Positions 26,191-35,858 are shown, counted from the stretch's first letter. The stretch is DNA of 64,000 bases from Plantactinospora sp. KBS50 (GCF_002285795.1 NZ_CP022961.1:5522001-5586000), one strand, 5' to 3'. Notes: generated by a model from the sequence alone, not told the origin. Program-made: numbers and translations.

Positions 26191-27403
26191 TCGTCGACGG
26201 CATGCTGCACACCCCGTCCGCCGTGGCGGACGCCGAGCGCTGGACCGCGCACAACTACCACCCGCTGCCCGTGGTGATCACCTCCGCCGAGGGTGCCTGG
26301 CTCACCGACATCGACGGCCGGCGGTACCTGGACTGCCTGGCCGGATACTCCGCGTTGAACTTCGGGCACCGGCATCCCCGGCTGATCGCCGCGGCGCACG
26401 ACCAGCTCGACCGGCTGACCCTGACCAGCCGCGCGTTCATCCACGACCAGTTCGCGGTCTTCTGCCGCGAACTGGCCGCGCTGTGCGGCAAGGACATGGT
26501 GCTGCCGATGAACACCGGCGCCGAGGCCGTCGAGACCGCGATCAAGGTCGCCCGCAAGTGGGGCTACGAGGTCAAGGGCGTCCCCGCCGGCCAGGCCACG
26601 ATCGTGGTGGCCGCGGGCAACTTCCACGGCCGGACCACCACGATCGTCAGCTTCTCCACCGACCCGGACGCGTACGAGGGCTTCGGGCCGTACACCCCCG
26701 GCTTCCGGGTCGTCCCGTACGGCGACCTGACGGCGCTGACCGAGGCGATCGACGACACCACGGTGGCGGTGCTGATCGAGCCGATCCAGGGCGAGCAGGG
26801 CGTCGTCGTGCCGCCGGCCGGCTACCTGAGCGGCGTACGGGCGCTGTGCAGCCAGCGCAACGTGCTGTTCGTGGCCGACGAGATCCAGTCCGGGCTGGGC
26901 CGGACCGGTGAGACGTTCGCCTGCGACGTCGAACGGGTCACGCCGGACCTGTACGTGCTGGGCAAGGCGCTCGGCGGCGGCATCGTGCCGGTCTCGGCGG
27001 TGGTGGCCGACCGGGACGTGCTCGGTGTGCTCCGCCCCGGCCAGCACGGCTCCACCTTCGGCGGCAACCCGCTGGCCTGCACCGTGGCCACCGAGGTGGT
27101 CCGGCTGCTGGCCACCGGCGAGTTCCAGCGCCGCTCCGCGGAGCTGGGCGAGCGGCTGCACGGCCGGTTGCGGGAGCTGATCGGCAACGGTCTCGTCGAG
27201 GTGCGGGGGCGCGGCCTGTGGGCCGGGATCGACATCGATCCGGCGCTGATGACCGGCCGGCAGGCGTGCGAGCGACTGGCCGAGCGGGGGTGCTGGCCAA
27301 GGACACCCACGGCTCCACGATCCGGCTGGCACCGCCGCTGGTGGTCACGGCCGAGGAAGTGGACCACGCCGTCGACCAGTTGGCCCTGGTGCTGCGCGGC
27401 TGA
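26187..27403 (+). CDS. rocD: Ornithine--oxo-acid aminotransferase (frameshifted near the 3' end)
   Basis: PLP enzyme, about 405 aa after correction, converting ornithine and 2-oxoglutarate to glutamate semialdehyde and glutamate. Signs: [11 protein letters not shown], the cofactor segment [29 protein letters not shown], Asp/Gln of [13 protein letters not shown], the PLP lysine in LGKALGGG, and STFGGNPLA. The frame breaks at the G run 27286-27290. With one more [21 protein letters not shown] continues to the normal family C-terminus, ending at 27403. The start overlaps the preceding DDAH-family stop, so the two form an arginine/ornithine catabolic operon. Confidence 0.9.
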
Positions 27404-27418
27404 GCACCGCACCGCACC

Positions 27419-27480
27419 GGTTCCCGCGGCGCCGGTCCCGGTTCCCGCGACGCCGGTCCCGGTTCCCGCGACGCCGTCCC
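27419..27480. repeat. Three 20-21-bp tandem repeats after rocD
   Basis: GGTTCCCGCGACGCCGGTCCC occurs three times (27419, 27440, 27461) with one substitution in copy 1 and a one-base deletion in copy 3. It lies between the convergent rocD and FHA genes. Confidence 0.85.
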
Positions 27481-27511
27481 CGGGCGCGGCCGGCCCGCGC
27501 CCCGGGGCGGC

Positions 27512-28654
27512 TCAGTCCAGTACGCGCATGGAGATGGTCGGGGCGTCGGCCATCACCGAGGCCGGCGCGAACGCGGCACCGGACGGCAGGTCGGCGGCCC
27601 GGCCCACCTGGACGCCCGGATAGAGTTCCACGAAGTCCCCGGCGGCCAGCACGCGGCTCTGCTGCCGGTGCAACGCCACCCGGCGGTCGTCGTCCAGCGA
27701 GCCGCCCGGCCGGATCCCCGAGCCGTTGGTGCTCACGTCCCGCGCCACCACGTCGGCGCCGCGCAGCTCGAACTCCACGTGGCTGCGGCTGATCCAGCGC
27801 CGGGCCTCGTCGTTGAGCCACTGGCCCAGCATGATGCCGCCGTCCTCCTCGGGCGCCCGGCCGACCGCCACCGGCCGGTCGCTGATCACGAACCGGCGGC
27901 GCACCAGCCCGCCGATCCGGATCGCCATGATCGCGAAACGCGGCCGGGGGCCGGCGTCGGACAGGGGCCGCTCGTGGCGGGGGCAACTGGGGACGTTGTT
28001 GCGCAGCGTGGGCGGCGGCTGGCTGATCGGCGTGCGGTTCACCCGGGCCAGGTCGGCGAAGGCGCCGCCACCGCCGCCGGCGCCGAACAGCGCGCAACCC
28101 GCCTCCGGGCAGCGCCAGATCCGGGCCAGCAGCCGAACGCCGGCCGGCGACGGCACGGACGGTGCCGGCACCGCCGCGTTGCCGACGTGCGCGGCCAGGG
28201 TGGGACCGCCGGGACCGACCACCGGGGCCAGCACCCGGCCGGGTTGGCCCAGCCAGGGGAACCGGCCGCGCAACCCGTCCAGCCGGTTGCGGGTCAGCAG
28301 CGGCAGCCCCAGCAGGTCGGCAACCTCCAGCAGCCGGTCACCCGGATTGGCCAGCACCTCCACCAGGCCGTCGTCGGCCCAGCGCCGCACCACCATCCGC
28401 TCGTTGGAGGTCAGGTCGGCGTCCGAGAGCAGGCCACGGTGCACCACCGCGTAGACCTGGACGCCGTCCTCCTGCAACTGCCGTCCGAGGGCGTCGATGA
28501 CGATCCCGAGCCGGAGCATGCTGGCCGGCCGGCCCCGGTCCAGGTCGGTGAAGCGGGTCAGCTCCGCCAGGTCCACCGCGGCCCGCACCAGCGTGGGGTC
28601 GGTGGTGACCCGGCCCTCGATGGCGTCCAGGACCTTGCTGATCTCGAATCTCAC
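27512..28654 (-). CDS. FHA domain protein with PIN-like N-terminal region
   Basis: 380 residues. About residues 1-140 (FEISKVLDAIEGRVTTDPTL, LGIVIDALGRQLQEDGVQVY, LADLLGLPLLTRN-type segment) look like a nucleotide/PIN-like fold with spaced acidic residues; this is a tentative reading. The middle has two Cys pairs (RCPEAGC and CPRH), possibly a zinc site. The C-terminal FHA domain shows VAVGRAPEEDGG, ISRSHVEFEL and VSTNGSGI, the phosphothreonine-binding signature. The GTG is used as start, with TAAGGT (28687-28692) as a possible -10. A link to Ser/Thr kinase signalling is likely; no kinase is encoded nearby. Confidence 0.75.
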   Translation of the reverse strand: MRFEISKVLDAIEGRVTTDPTLVRAAVDLAELTRFTDLDRGRPASMLRLGIVIDALGRQLQEDGVQVYAVVHRGLLSDADLTSNERMVVRRWADDGLVEVLANPGDRLLEVADLLGLPLLTRNRLDGLRGRFPWLGQPGRVLAPVVGPGGPTLAAHVGNAAVPAPSVPSPAGVRLLARIWRCPEAGCALFGAGGGGGAFADLARVNRTPISQPPPTLRNNVPSCPRHERPLSDAGPRPRFAIMAIRIGGLVRRRFVISDRPVAVGRAPEEDGGIMLGQWLNDEARRWISRSHVEFELRGADVVARDVSTNGSGIRPGGSLDDDRRVALHRQQSRVLAAGDFVELYPGVQVGRAADLPSGAAFAPASVMADAPTISMRVLD

Positions 28655-28704
28655 GCCGCGTCCCGAACGATCCCGGCGTCGCGCACCTTAGCCATGGACC
28701 GACC

Positions 28705-29882
28705 TTACCGCCGACTCCGCCCGCCGCCGTCCCCGCCGGCACCGCCGTTCCGACCGTCCCCGCCAGCCGCGTCGGCACCGCCGGCCAGGTCGGCCCGGCC
28801 GGTGGCGTCGGCCCGGCCGGTCGCGTCGGTCCCACCGGCCCGCAGCGGGGCGCCGACCGCGTGCAGGTGCCGCAGCGCCTGCCGGTACGAGGCGACCAGC
28901 CCGGTCTCCTCGTACGGGATGCCCCGCTGCGCACAGTAGCCGCGCACGATGGGCTGGGCGCGGCGCAGGTTGACCCGCGGCATGCTCGGGAAGAGGTGGT
29001 GCTCGATCTGGTAGTTCAACCCGCCGAGCGCCAGGTCCACCAACCGCCCGCCGCGCACGTTGCGCGAGGTGAGCACCTGCCGGCGCAGGAAGTCGAGCCG
29101 GTCGCCGGCGGTCGGCATCGGCATCCCCTTGTGGTTGGGGGCGAAGGAACAGCCGAGGTAGATCCCCCACAGTCCCTGGTGCACCGCCACGAACACCACG
29201 GCCCGGGCCGGCGACAGGGTGCCCAGCACCGCACCCAGGTAGCCGGCCAGGTGCAACAGCAGCAGGACGGCCTCGACCCGCCGGTGCCGCATCGGCGTGC
29301 GGTACCGGCCGTCGGGTCCGCGCCGAAACACCGCCTGCCCGCTCGCGACGTGCAGCGCCAACCCCTCCAGGGCGAGCATGGGGAAGAACAGGTACGCCTG
29401 GCGGCGTGCCAACCAGCGGGTGAAGCCCGGGTGCCGAGCGCCTGTTCCGGGGTCCACACCAGCGCGCCCGCGCCGACGTCCGGGTCCTCGTCCTCGTGGT
29501 TGGGGTTGGCGTGGTGCCGGTTGTGCTTGTCCACCCACCAGCCGTAGCTGAGGCCGACCGCGAGGTTGCCGGCCAGCAGTCCCAGCACCTCGCCCGGCAG
29601 CCGGCGGCGGAACAACTGCCGGTGTCCGGCGTCGTGCCCGAGGAAGGCGACCTGGGCGCTGGCCACGGCGAGCAGGACCGCCACCGCCACCTGCGCCCAG
29701 CCGTCGCCGACCAGGAAGAACGCGATCCAGCCGGCGACAAACAGGCCGGCGGCCAGGGCGACGTGCGGCAGGTACCCCGCCGGCCGTCGGTCCAGCAGAC
29801 CGGCCCGGTGGATCCGACGAGACAACTCTGCGTAGTCACTTCCCCGCCGCTCGGCGGGGGTCAGCACAGCCGGTACCGTCAC
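28705..29882 (-). CDS. Membrane fatty acid desaturase (frameshifted)
   Basis: About 392 aa after correction. Di-iron desaturase with the three His boxes HDAGH, HNRHH and QIEHHLFP; the QxxHH form is typical of acyl-lipid/front-end desaturases such as DesA3. Four membrane helices flank the boxes. The C-terminal 50 residues are a Gly/Ala/Asp-rich tail (ATGRADATGRADLAGG). The two halves lie in different frames that meet at 29426-29431. One extra C in ACCCGGG would join ...EQALGT to PGFTRWLARR.... The GTG start lacks a strong ribosome-binding site. It heads toward the FHA gene on the same strand. Confidence 0.85.
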
Positions 29883-30002
29883 GGTGACCCCGATTCCCGT
29901 GGTAAGCGCCGATCCCCTGTGGATCCGGCGTCTCCCCCAGTCTTCGGAAGTCGGTGTCGGAGGGTAATCCCGCGCACCCCCCGATCGTGGGTGGGGCCAG
30001 CC

Positions 30003-31010
30003 CTACCGGTGTGCCTCCACCCATTCGTCGATCCGGGACCACCAGCGGAACAGCCAGTCGATCCGCTCCTGCCGGCCGGCCGGGATCTCCTCGGGCGGGA
30101 CCGACCAGAACCGCATGACGATCCGCTTGTCCATCGGCAGTTCCCGCCAGATGTCCGCCACGGTGGTGAGCCGGTCCAGCCCGGTGTGCGCGACGAAGAT
30201 GACCCCCGCCTCGGGCGCCGCGTCCAGCGCGGCCAGCACGCCGCCCGGGCGCGGCGCGAGGACGTTGCGCAGCCCTTCGGCGCGTACCGCCATGGCCTCC
30301 AGCCCGCGCGACCGCAACCGGGCGATGGCGCGGACGCGGCGGCGCGGGGTGAAGTTGCCGCCCTCCGGGAAGATCACGAAGACGTCGTCGTCGTCCAGTC
30401 CGGTGGCCAGGTGGCCGATCTGCTCCACCATCGAGTCGCCCGCCGCGGGATCCCCCGTGGTCAGGAACCGGTTGGGCAGCCGGTTGAGCATGACGTCCAC
30501 CGCCGGGTCCCACTGCAGGGTGTCCTTGAGCACGATCCGCGGTTCCCGGGCGAACCAGTTGACCAGGGCGTGAATCAGGATGAACGAGTCGCCCGGCCCG
30601 GCGTGCCGGCTGAGCACCAGTTCCGGGCGGCCCGGTTGGGCGGTGTCCGGGTCGGTGCCGACCACGTCGATGCGCAGCCGCAGCGTCCAGCGCGCCTGCC
30701 AGAACAGTACGGTGAGGAACTGCCCGACCAGCACGTAGTGGGCGCGCTGGAACGCCGGGGACCGCTTCCGCCAGCCGAATCCCGAGGCCAGCCAGAGCAC
30801 GAAGAGCGCGAGCACCGCGGCGGCGTCCCAGACGAGGTAGACGGTCGCCATCCAGAGCACCCGCAGCGGACGCAGCCGGCCGGGCATCACCGGCGAGGCG
30901 GCGGCGGCCACCAGCAGCCAGACCGGCAGCGTGCCGGCCAGCAGCGCCGCGAGCAGCACCACCGCCGGTGCCAGCACGACTCGCCGGACCCAGCGCGGGG
31001 GCAACCGCAT
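30003..31010 (-). CDS. 1-acyl-glycerol-3-phosphate acyltransferase (PlsC-like)
   Basis: 335-residue membrane-anchored acyltransferase. Two or three N-terminal hydrophobic segments (about 8-95) precede the PlsC domain with motif I LSRHAGPGDS (HxxxxD-like, His and Asp present), motif III VFVIFPEGGNFTP and later VIFVAHTGLD. It transfers acyl chains onto lysophospholipid or a related acceptor. The ATG overlaps the stop of the upstream patatin gene (ATGA), so a phospholipase and an acyltransferase are translationally coupled, consistent with lipid turnover and re-acylation. Confidence 0.85.
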   Translation of the reverse strand: MRLPPRWVRRVVLAPAVVLLAALLAGTLPVWLLVAAAASPVMPGRLRPLRVLWMATVYLVWDAAAVLALFVLWLASGFGWRKRSPAFQRAHYVLVGQFLTVLFWQARWTLRLRIDVVGTDPDTAQPGRPELVLSRHAGPGDSFILIHALVNWFAREPRIVLKDTLQWDPAVDVMLNRLPNRFLTTGDPAAGDSMVEQIGHLATGLDDDDVFVIFPEGGNFTPRRRVRAIARLRSRGLEAMAVRAEGLRNVLAPRPGGVLAALDAAPEAGVIFVAHTGLDRLTTVADIWRELPMDKRIVMRFWSVPPEEIPAGRQERIDWLFRWWSRIDEWVEAHR

Positions 31011-31851
31011 CAGTGCTCCCCGATCGCGTCCAGCGCGTCCAGGTAGTGCCGCGACGCGGTGTAGGCGCGGCTGATCCGCCGGCCCACCGCGGCCAGGTCC
31101 CGGTACGCCCACGGGGAGTCGTCGCGCGGGTCGAGCCCGCCGGTCGGCAGCACGTGCACCTCCACCCCGGGCGGCAGCGCCGCCATCTCCCGGGCGAAGC
31201 GGTGCCGCCGGGCGATCTCGAAGGCCACCTGGGCGATCTCCCAGGGCCGCCGCGGCGGGCTGAGCTGGCGCTCGATCCGGCCCACCTGGAGGACGAAGAT
31301 GCGCCGCGCCCCGGACTGCACCGCCTCGCCGATCGGGATGGAGTTGACTATCCCGCCGTCTATGTAGTGGTTTCCGGCGATTTCCATCGGCGGCAACAAC
31401 CCGGGCACGGAGGCGGAGGCGAGCACCGCGTCGACCAGCGGGCCGCGGTCGAACCAGTGCTCGGCGGCCCGCTCGATGTTGGCCGCGCAGCACCGGAACG
31501 GCACGGTCAGGTCCGCGAAGGTGCGCTCCACGCCCAACTCCCGCTCCAGCAGCCGGCGCAGCGGAACCGGCGAGTGCAGGTGGGTACGCGCCGCGAACCG
31601 GCGCAGTTGGCGGGCGACCGAGTCGCCGTAGACCTCGCTGGCCTCGGGCGAGGACCAGAGGTGGACGAGGCGGTCGGTGACCCCTCGGTGGGGTCGGCGG
31701 CCACCAGTGCCCCGTTGACCGCCCCGATCGAGGTGCCCACCACGAGATCGGGCCGGATACCCGCCCGCAGCAGCGCCCGCAGCATCCCGACCTCGACGGC
31801 GCCGAGCACACCCCCGCCGCCGAGCACGAACGCCACCGGGCCAGCCGCCAT
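31010..31851 (-). CDS. Patatin-like phospholipase (frameshifted)
   Basis: About 280 aa after correction. The N-terminal half has the oxyanion loop FVLGGGGVLGAVEVGML and the nucleophile elbow GTSIG (Ser of GxSxG); the C-terminal half has the catalytic Asp in YIDGGIVNSIP. The halves are in different frames. One more G in the run at 31681-31684 turns DPTEGSP into DPTEG-VTDRLVHLWSS, the expected continuation. The ATG at 31851 follows GGGGAG. The stop codon overlaps the start of a PlsC-type acyltransferase. Predicted to hydrolyse acyl esters of membrane lipids. Confidence 0.85.
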
Positions 31852-32067
31852 CTCCCCATCCTGGCAGAACCCGCGACCCTCCGCCCGACTCGGGTTGATC
31901 AAGGCGATGGGGCACCCGTAAGCGCTTTCGACGGACGACGGATGCCGTGGTCGATGCGAGAAGACGAGAAGGCGGGTGGATGAGCCGGTGGGGCGGTGGG
32001 GCGGTGGGGGCGAGAAGGCGGGCGGGTGAGGGTGTGGGGCGGGAGGGCAGGTCGGCCGGGCGGGCCG

Positions 32068-33180
32068 TCAGCGGTGGGCCACCGGGGTGAGTTCCGGGTG
32101 GAGCTGCCCGGCGCGGCCGTCCCGCGCCCACCGGTGGTAGACCCGCTCGTAGCCCTCGGCCATCCGGTCGGCGGAGAAGTGCCGGCGGACGTGCTCCGCG
32201 CAGGCCGCCGGGTCGATGGCCGCGACCTCGCGCAGCGCGGTCGCCAGATCGACCGGGTCGTCGCAGATCAGCCCCGTCTCGCCGGGATTGACCAGTTCGG
32301 GCACCGCGCCCCGGTTCAGCGCCACCACCGGCGTACCGGTGGCCATCGCCTCCAGCATCACCATGCCGAACGGCTCCTCCCAGCGGATCGGCATCACCAG
32401 GCAGCGGGCCTCCAGCAGCAGCCGCTGGGTGGTGGCCCGGTCGATGTTGCGCAGCACGGTGACGTCCGGGCCGGCCATCGGGCCGATCACGTCCCGCAGG
32501 TACTCCTGCTCGATGGTCTCGTTGCACTTGCCGGCCAGCACCAGCGGCAGCCCGGCCGCCCGGCAGGCGTGCACGGCCAGGTCCGGGCCCTTGTCCGGGA
32601 CGTACCGGCCGAGCCAGAGCACCGGGCCGGTGCCGGGGCGGGACTTGGTCGGCATGCCCCGGACCAGTCCGTTGTGCACGGTGTCGATCCACGGCAGTTC
32701 GGGGCGCAGCCGGCGCTGCGCGTGGGAGATCGCGACCAGCCCCACCGCGGGATCCGCGTCGGCGAGGATGTCGGCGAGTTCGCCGGTGGGTCGGTTGTGC
32801 ACGGTGGCCACCGTGGGCACCGGACGGCGGGTGGCGAAGACCGGCCCCGCCGTGGTGTGGTCGTGCACCACGTCGAACGCGTCGGCGCTGAGCATCTGGT
32901 CGACCCGGGCCAGGTGCGCCATCTCCGGCAGGATCTGCCCGATCCGCTCCTCGTCCGGACGCGGCATCGAGGCGACGAACCGGGCCAGGGTGCCCGTGCG
33001 GGCGCCCGCGCCGAACAGGGTGACGTCGTGGCCGCGCGCCACCAGCGCGTCGATCAGGGCGGCGCAGACCTGTTCCAGCCCGCCGTAGCCGGGTGGAGGC
33101 AGTTCGTACCAGGGCGGCACGACCATCGCGATCCGCAACGACCGCACCGGCTCCACCCGGTCGGACATGACCTCGCTCAC
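32068..33180 (-). CDS. Glycosyltransferase family 4
   Basis: 370-residue GT-B glycosyltransferase. PPPGYGGLEQVCAALIDALV (N-terminal acceptor-side Gly loop), VHDHTT, WIDTVHNGL, LGRYVPDKG and the donor-binding EEPFGMVMLEAMATGTPVVA (E-x7-E) are all visible. It transfers a sugar from a nucleotide donor, retaining configuration; the acceptor is not known. The GTG at 33180 is preceded by GAGGGGAG; the in-frame ATG four codons later is the alternative. It starts 23 bp after the BON gene on the same strand and is probably in one operon with it. Confidence 0.88.
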   Translation of the reverse strand: MSEVMSDRVEPVRSLRIAMVVPPWYELPPPGYGGLEQVCAALIDALVARGHDVTLFGAGARTGTLARFVASMPRPDEERIGQILPEMAHLARVDQMLSADAFDVVHDHTTAGPVFATRRPVPTVATVHNRPTGELADILADADPAVGLVAISHAQRRLRPELPWIDTVHNGLVRGMPTKSRPGTGPVLWLGRYVPDKGPDLAVHACRAAGLPLVLAGKCNETIEQEYLRDVIGPMAGPDVTVLRNIDRATTQRLLLEARCLVMPIRWEEPFGMVMLEAMATGTPVVALNRGAVPELVNPGETGLICDDPVDLATALREVAAIDPAACAEHVRRHFSADRMAEGYERVYHRWARDGRAGQLHPELTPVAHR

Positions 33181-33203
33181 GACCGTCTCCCCTCGCCCAG
33201 CGG

Positions 33204-33878
33204 TCAGGCGGCCACGACGAGGTGATCCTCGACCGCGCTCACCCCCGGAGCCGACCAGGCCACCCGCTCCGCCTCCTCCCGTTCCAGCCAGGAGTGCACG
33301 GTGCCGGTGAGCACGACGCTGTCCCCCTCGATCCGCACCGTGATCTCGTCGGCGGTCCCCTCCATGCTGCGCACCAGGGCGTTCCGGATGTCCCGCAGGA
33401 CGTCCTGCGGGACCGACCGGTACGCCGGACGCACGGCGATCAGGTTCGTCACCCCGCGCACCCCGGCGAGCCGCCGGACGGCGCGCTCGGCCGCGCGCTT
33501 CTGGTAACCCCACTCGACCTCGCCGCGCAGCATCACCCAGGCGTGCGAGACCGTCACGTCCAGGTTCTCGATGGGCACGAACGCGTCCCATTCCAGCGCC
33601 CTGGTCGCCGCGGTCGCGATGTCCGGATCCAGCCGCTCGGCCGAGCCGGGCAGGCGTACCTCGATGTCGTTGGCCACCGCACGCACCCCGCGGAGCCGGT
33701 GGGCGGTCCGCTCGGCCGCCCACTTCTTGGCGTAGCTGTCCACCCACCCGGTGAGCGTCACCACGCCGCCGCTGACCGAGACGCCGACCTCGTTCGGCTG
33801 CACCCGGGCCTCCCAGCCCAGTTCCGCCAGGACCGCCCGCTGGGTCTCGACGTCGTCCCGGGTCATGGCCGTCGTCAT
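33204..33878 (-). CDS. Triple BON domain protein
   Basis: 224 residues made of three consecutive BON domains (about 8-75, 83-150 and 155-224), each with the pattern beta-strand VxVxGGVVTLTGxV followed by a helix with xAExxVxxLxGVxxVxN (examples VSVSGGVVTLTGWV, GVRAVANDIEV, GVRGVTNLIAV). There is no signal peptide or lipobox, so it acts in the cytoplasm. BON domains bind phospholipid surfaces. GGGGAGGAG precedes the ATG. Upstream of the GT4 gene. Confidence 0.88.
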   Translation of the reverse strand: MTTAMTRDDVETQRAVLAELGWEARVQPNEVGVSVSGGVVTLTGWVDSYAKKWAAERTAHRLRGVRAVANDIEVRLPGSAERLDPDIATAATRALEWDAFVPIENLDVTVSHAWVMLRGEVEWGYQKRAAERAVRRLAGVRGVTNLIAVRPAYRSVPQDVLRDIRNALVRSMEGTADEITVRIEGDSVVLTGTVHSWLEREEAERVAWSAPGVSAVEDHLVVAA

Positions 33879-34052
33879 CGCCGCTCCTCCCCCGGCGGCC
33901 GGCCCGGCCGCTGGTCCCCGTGCCCGGCCGGCCGGATCCGGCAGCCGGTAGCCGCTACCGGTGATCCTGTCGGCGCTCCGGGCGAGGCCGCCTCACCCGG
34001 AGCGAGTGAGTCCGCGGCGGGGCGGGTCCGGCGCGGGTGGGCGGAACACCCG

Positions 34053-34101
34053 AAAAAAGGGCGGGTGCGTCGGCCAACCCCCTTGGCCGACGCACCCGCC
34101 C
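34053..34101 (-). terminator. Intrinsic terminator of the htrA transcript
   Basis: A perfect 18-bp stem GGGCGGGTGCGTCGGCCA (34059-34076) pairs with 34084-34101 around a 7-nt loop. On the minus strand it is followed by TTTTTT (34058-34053), so it ends the regulator-kinase-protease transcript 24 bp past the htrA stop. The strongest terminator in the window. Confidence 0.9.
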
Positions 34102-34124
34102 TACCCGCGGGGCAACGTCTGTTG

Positions 34125-35858
34125 TTAGGACGATTCGGCGAGCGTTACGGTTGCGGCCTTCTGCGTTCCATTTCTGGTGAACGACATCTCGACCTGGTCG
34201 CCGACCTTGCCGCCCTGCACGGCCGCCACCAGATCGTCCGAGTCGTTGATCGTCTTGTCGCCGAACCTGGTGATCACGTCACCCTGCTGGAGACCGGCCT
34301 TGGCGGCGGGGCTGTCCGGGACCACCGAGTTGACCAGCGCGCCGCCGTTCTCGGCCGCCGCGACGCTGACCCCGAGCGACGGGTGGCTGACCTTCTCCCC
34401 GTTGCGCAGCGCCTCGGCGACCGCCTTGGCCTTGTTGCTCGGGATGGCGAAGCCGAGCCCGATGTTGCCGCTGCTCTGCCCCGAGGTGGCGATGGCGCTG
34501 TTGATGCCGATCACCTCGCCCCGGGTGTTGACCAGCGCACCGCCGGAGTTGCCGGGGTTGATCGGGGCGTCGGTCTGCAGCAGTCCGGAGATCGACTGCA
34601 CGGTCTGCTGCTGTTGCTGGAACGGGTTCTGCTGCTCGTTCTGGTCGCTGGTGCGGATGGTCCGGTCCTTGGCGCTGATGATGCCCGCGGTGACCGATCC
34701 CTCCAGGCCGAGCGGGCTGCCGAGAGCCAGCACCGTGTCGCCGACCTGCATGGCGTCGCTGTCGCCGAAGGTGGCGGCAGCGAGGTCGGACACCCCGGAC
34801 GCCTTGATCACGGCCAGGTCGCTCTTCGGGTCGGTACCGACGATCTCGGCCGTGGCGTTCTTGCCGTCCGCGAAGATGACCTTGACGGTGTCCCCGGTGG
34901 CGCTGGCCACGACGTGATTGTTGGTCAGCACATAGCCGTCGGCGCTGAGGATCACACCGGAGCCCTCGCCGTTCTCCGTGGTGATCGACACGACGCTGTT
35001 CTGCACCTGTGCGGCGATCTTGGGCAGGTCGTTCTGGTTGATCACCGGCGCCGCGGTGTACGTCTTCGAGACGGTGCCGTGCCCGCTGTCCAGGGCGAGC
35101 GCCACCACGCCGCCGGCCACCCCCGAGCCGGCCATCAGCGCCAACGCCACGGCCGCCACGGCGGCGTACCGGCCCGCCCGGCTCGGCCGGCGGTCGGGCG
35201 CCGGGTGGCCCTGCGCCCAGGCGGGCGGCTGGTCCGCACCGGGGTACGGCTGGTGCGGCGCACCCGGCGTACCGGCTCCGGCTGCGTACCCGTGCGTGCC
35301 GGCCCAGCCGGACTGCTGATGCTGCGCGTCAGCCTGCTGGCCGTGCTGGGCCTGCTGGCCGTGCTGGGCCTGAGCCGGCTGACCGTACCGGGCCGGCTGA
35401 CCGTACGGGGTCTGCTGTCCGTACTGGCTCTGCTGGCCGGGCTGCTGCCAGGCGGCGTGCGGGTGCGTCCCGGCCGCCGGCTGGTACGGCCCGTACTGGC
35501 CGCCGGGCGCCGGGTAGCCGCCGAAGCCGGCCGGCCGGTCCCCGAAGCCGGCGGGTCGGTACGGCGCGCCCGAGCCGGGTCCGTAGCCGGCGCCGGAGGC
35601 CGGCGCGGGCTGCTCCTGGCCGGCGCTCGGCGCGCTCTGCTCCGGTGCCGCACGGCCGGCGTCCGGAGCGGCCTGGCCGGGCGGCGGGGCGGCGAAGCTG
35701 GGCGCCGCGGGGTCGGCCGGCGAAGCCGGCGCGGCGGGTTGCGACGGGACGGAGCCGGACTCGCCGCGCTCGGCGCGGGACAGCTCGGCGGTGGGGTGCG
35801 ACGACTCGGCGTCGGCGGGGGCCGGCGGCCGCTGCGGGTCGTTCTCGTGCTCGGTCAT
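34125..35858 (-). CDS. HtrA/DegP-type serine protease with PDZ domain
   Basis: 577 residues. A long cytoplasmic Pro/Gln/Gly/Tyr-rich region (about 1-227, with YGQPARYGQPAQ and HGQQAQHGQQ repeats) precedes one membrane helix (about 228-255). The trypsin-like domain then has His in LTNNHVVA (about 315), Asp in SDLAVI (about 347) and Ser in GNSGGAL (about 437). One PDZ domain follows (GVSVAAAENGGALV, AKAGLQQGDVITRFGD). It degrades misfolded envelope proteins. It lies 52 bp after a histidine kinase gene, like pepD after mprAB in mycobacteria. The ATG at 35858 begins the family-like N-terminus. Confidence 0.92.
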   Translation of the reverse strand: MTEHENDPQRPPAPADAESSHPTAELSRAERGESGSVPSQPAAPASPADPAAPSFAAPPPGQAAPDAGRAAPEQSAPSAGQEQPAPASGAGYGPGSGAPYRPAGFGDRPAGFGGYPAPGGQYGPYQPAAGTHPHAAWQQPGQQSQYGQQTPYGQPARYGQPAQAQHGQQAQHGQQADAQHQQSGWAGTHGYAAGAGTPGAPHQPYPGADQPPAWAQGHPAPDRRPSRAGRYAAVAAVALALMAGSGVAGGVVALALDSGHGTVSKTYTAAPVINQNDLPKIAAQVQNSVVSITTENGEGSGVILSADGYVLTNNHVVASATGDTVKVIFADGKNATAEIVGTDPKSDLAVIKASGVSDLAAATFGDSDAMQVGDTVLALGSPLGLEGSVTAGIISAKDRTIRTSDQNEQQNPFQQQQQTVQSISGLLQTDAPINPGNSGGALVNTRGEVIGINSAIATSGQSSGNIGLGFAIPSNKAKAVAEALRNGEKVSHPSLGVSVAAAENGGALVNSVVPDSPAAKAGLQQGDVITRFGDKTINDSDDLVAAVQGGKVGDQVEMSFTRNGTQKAATVTLAESS

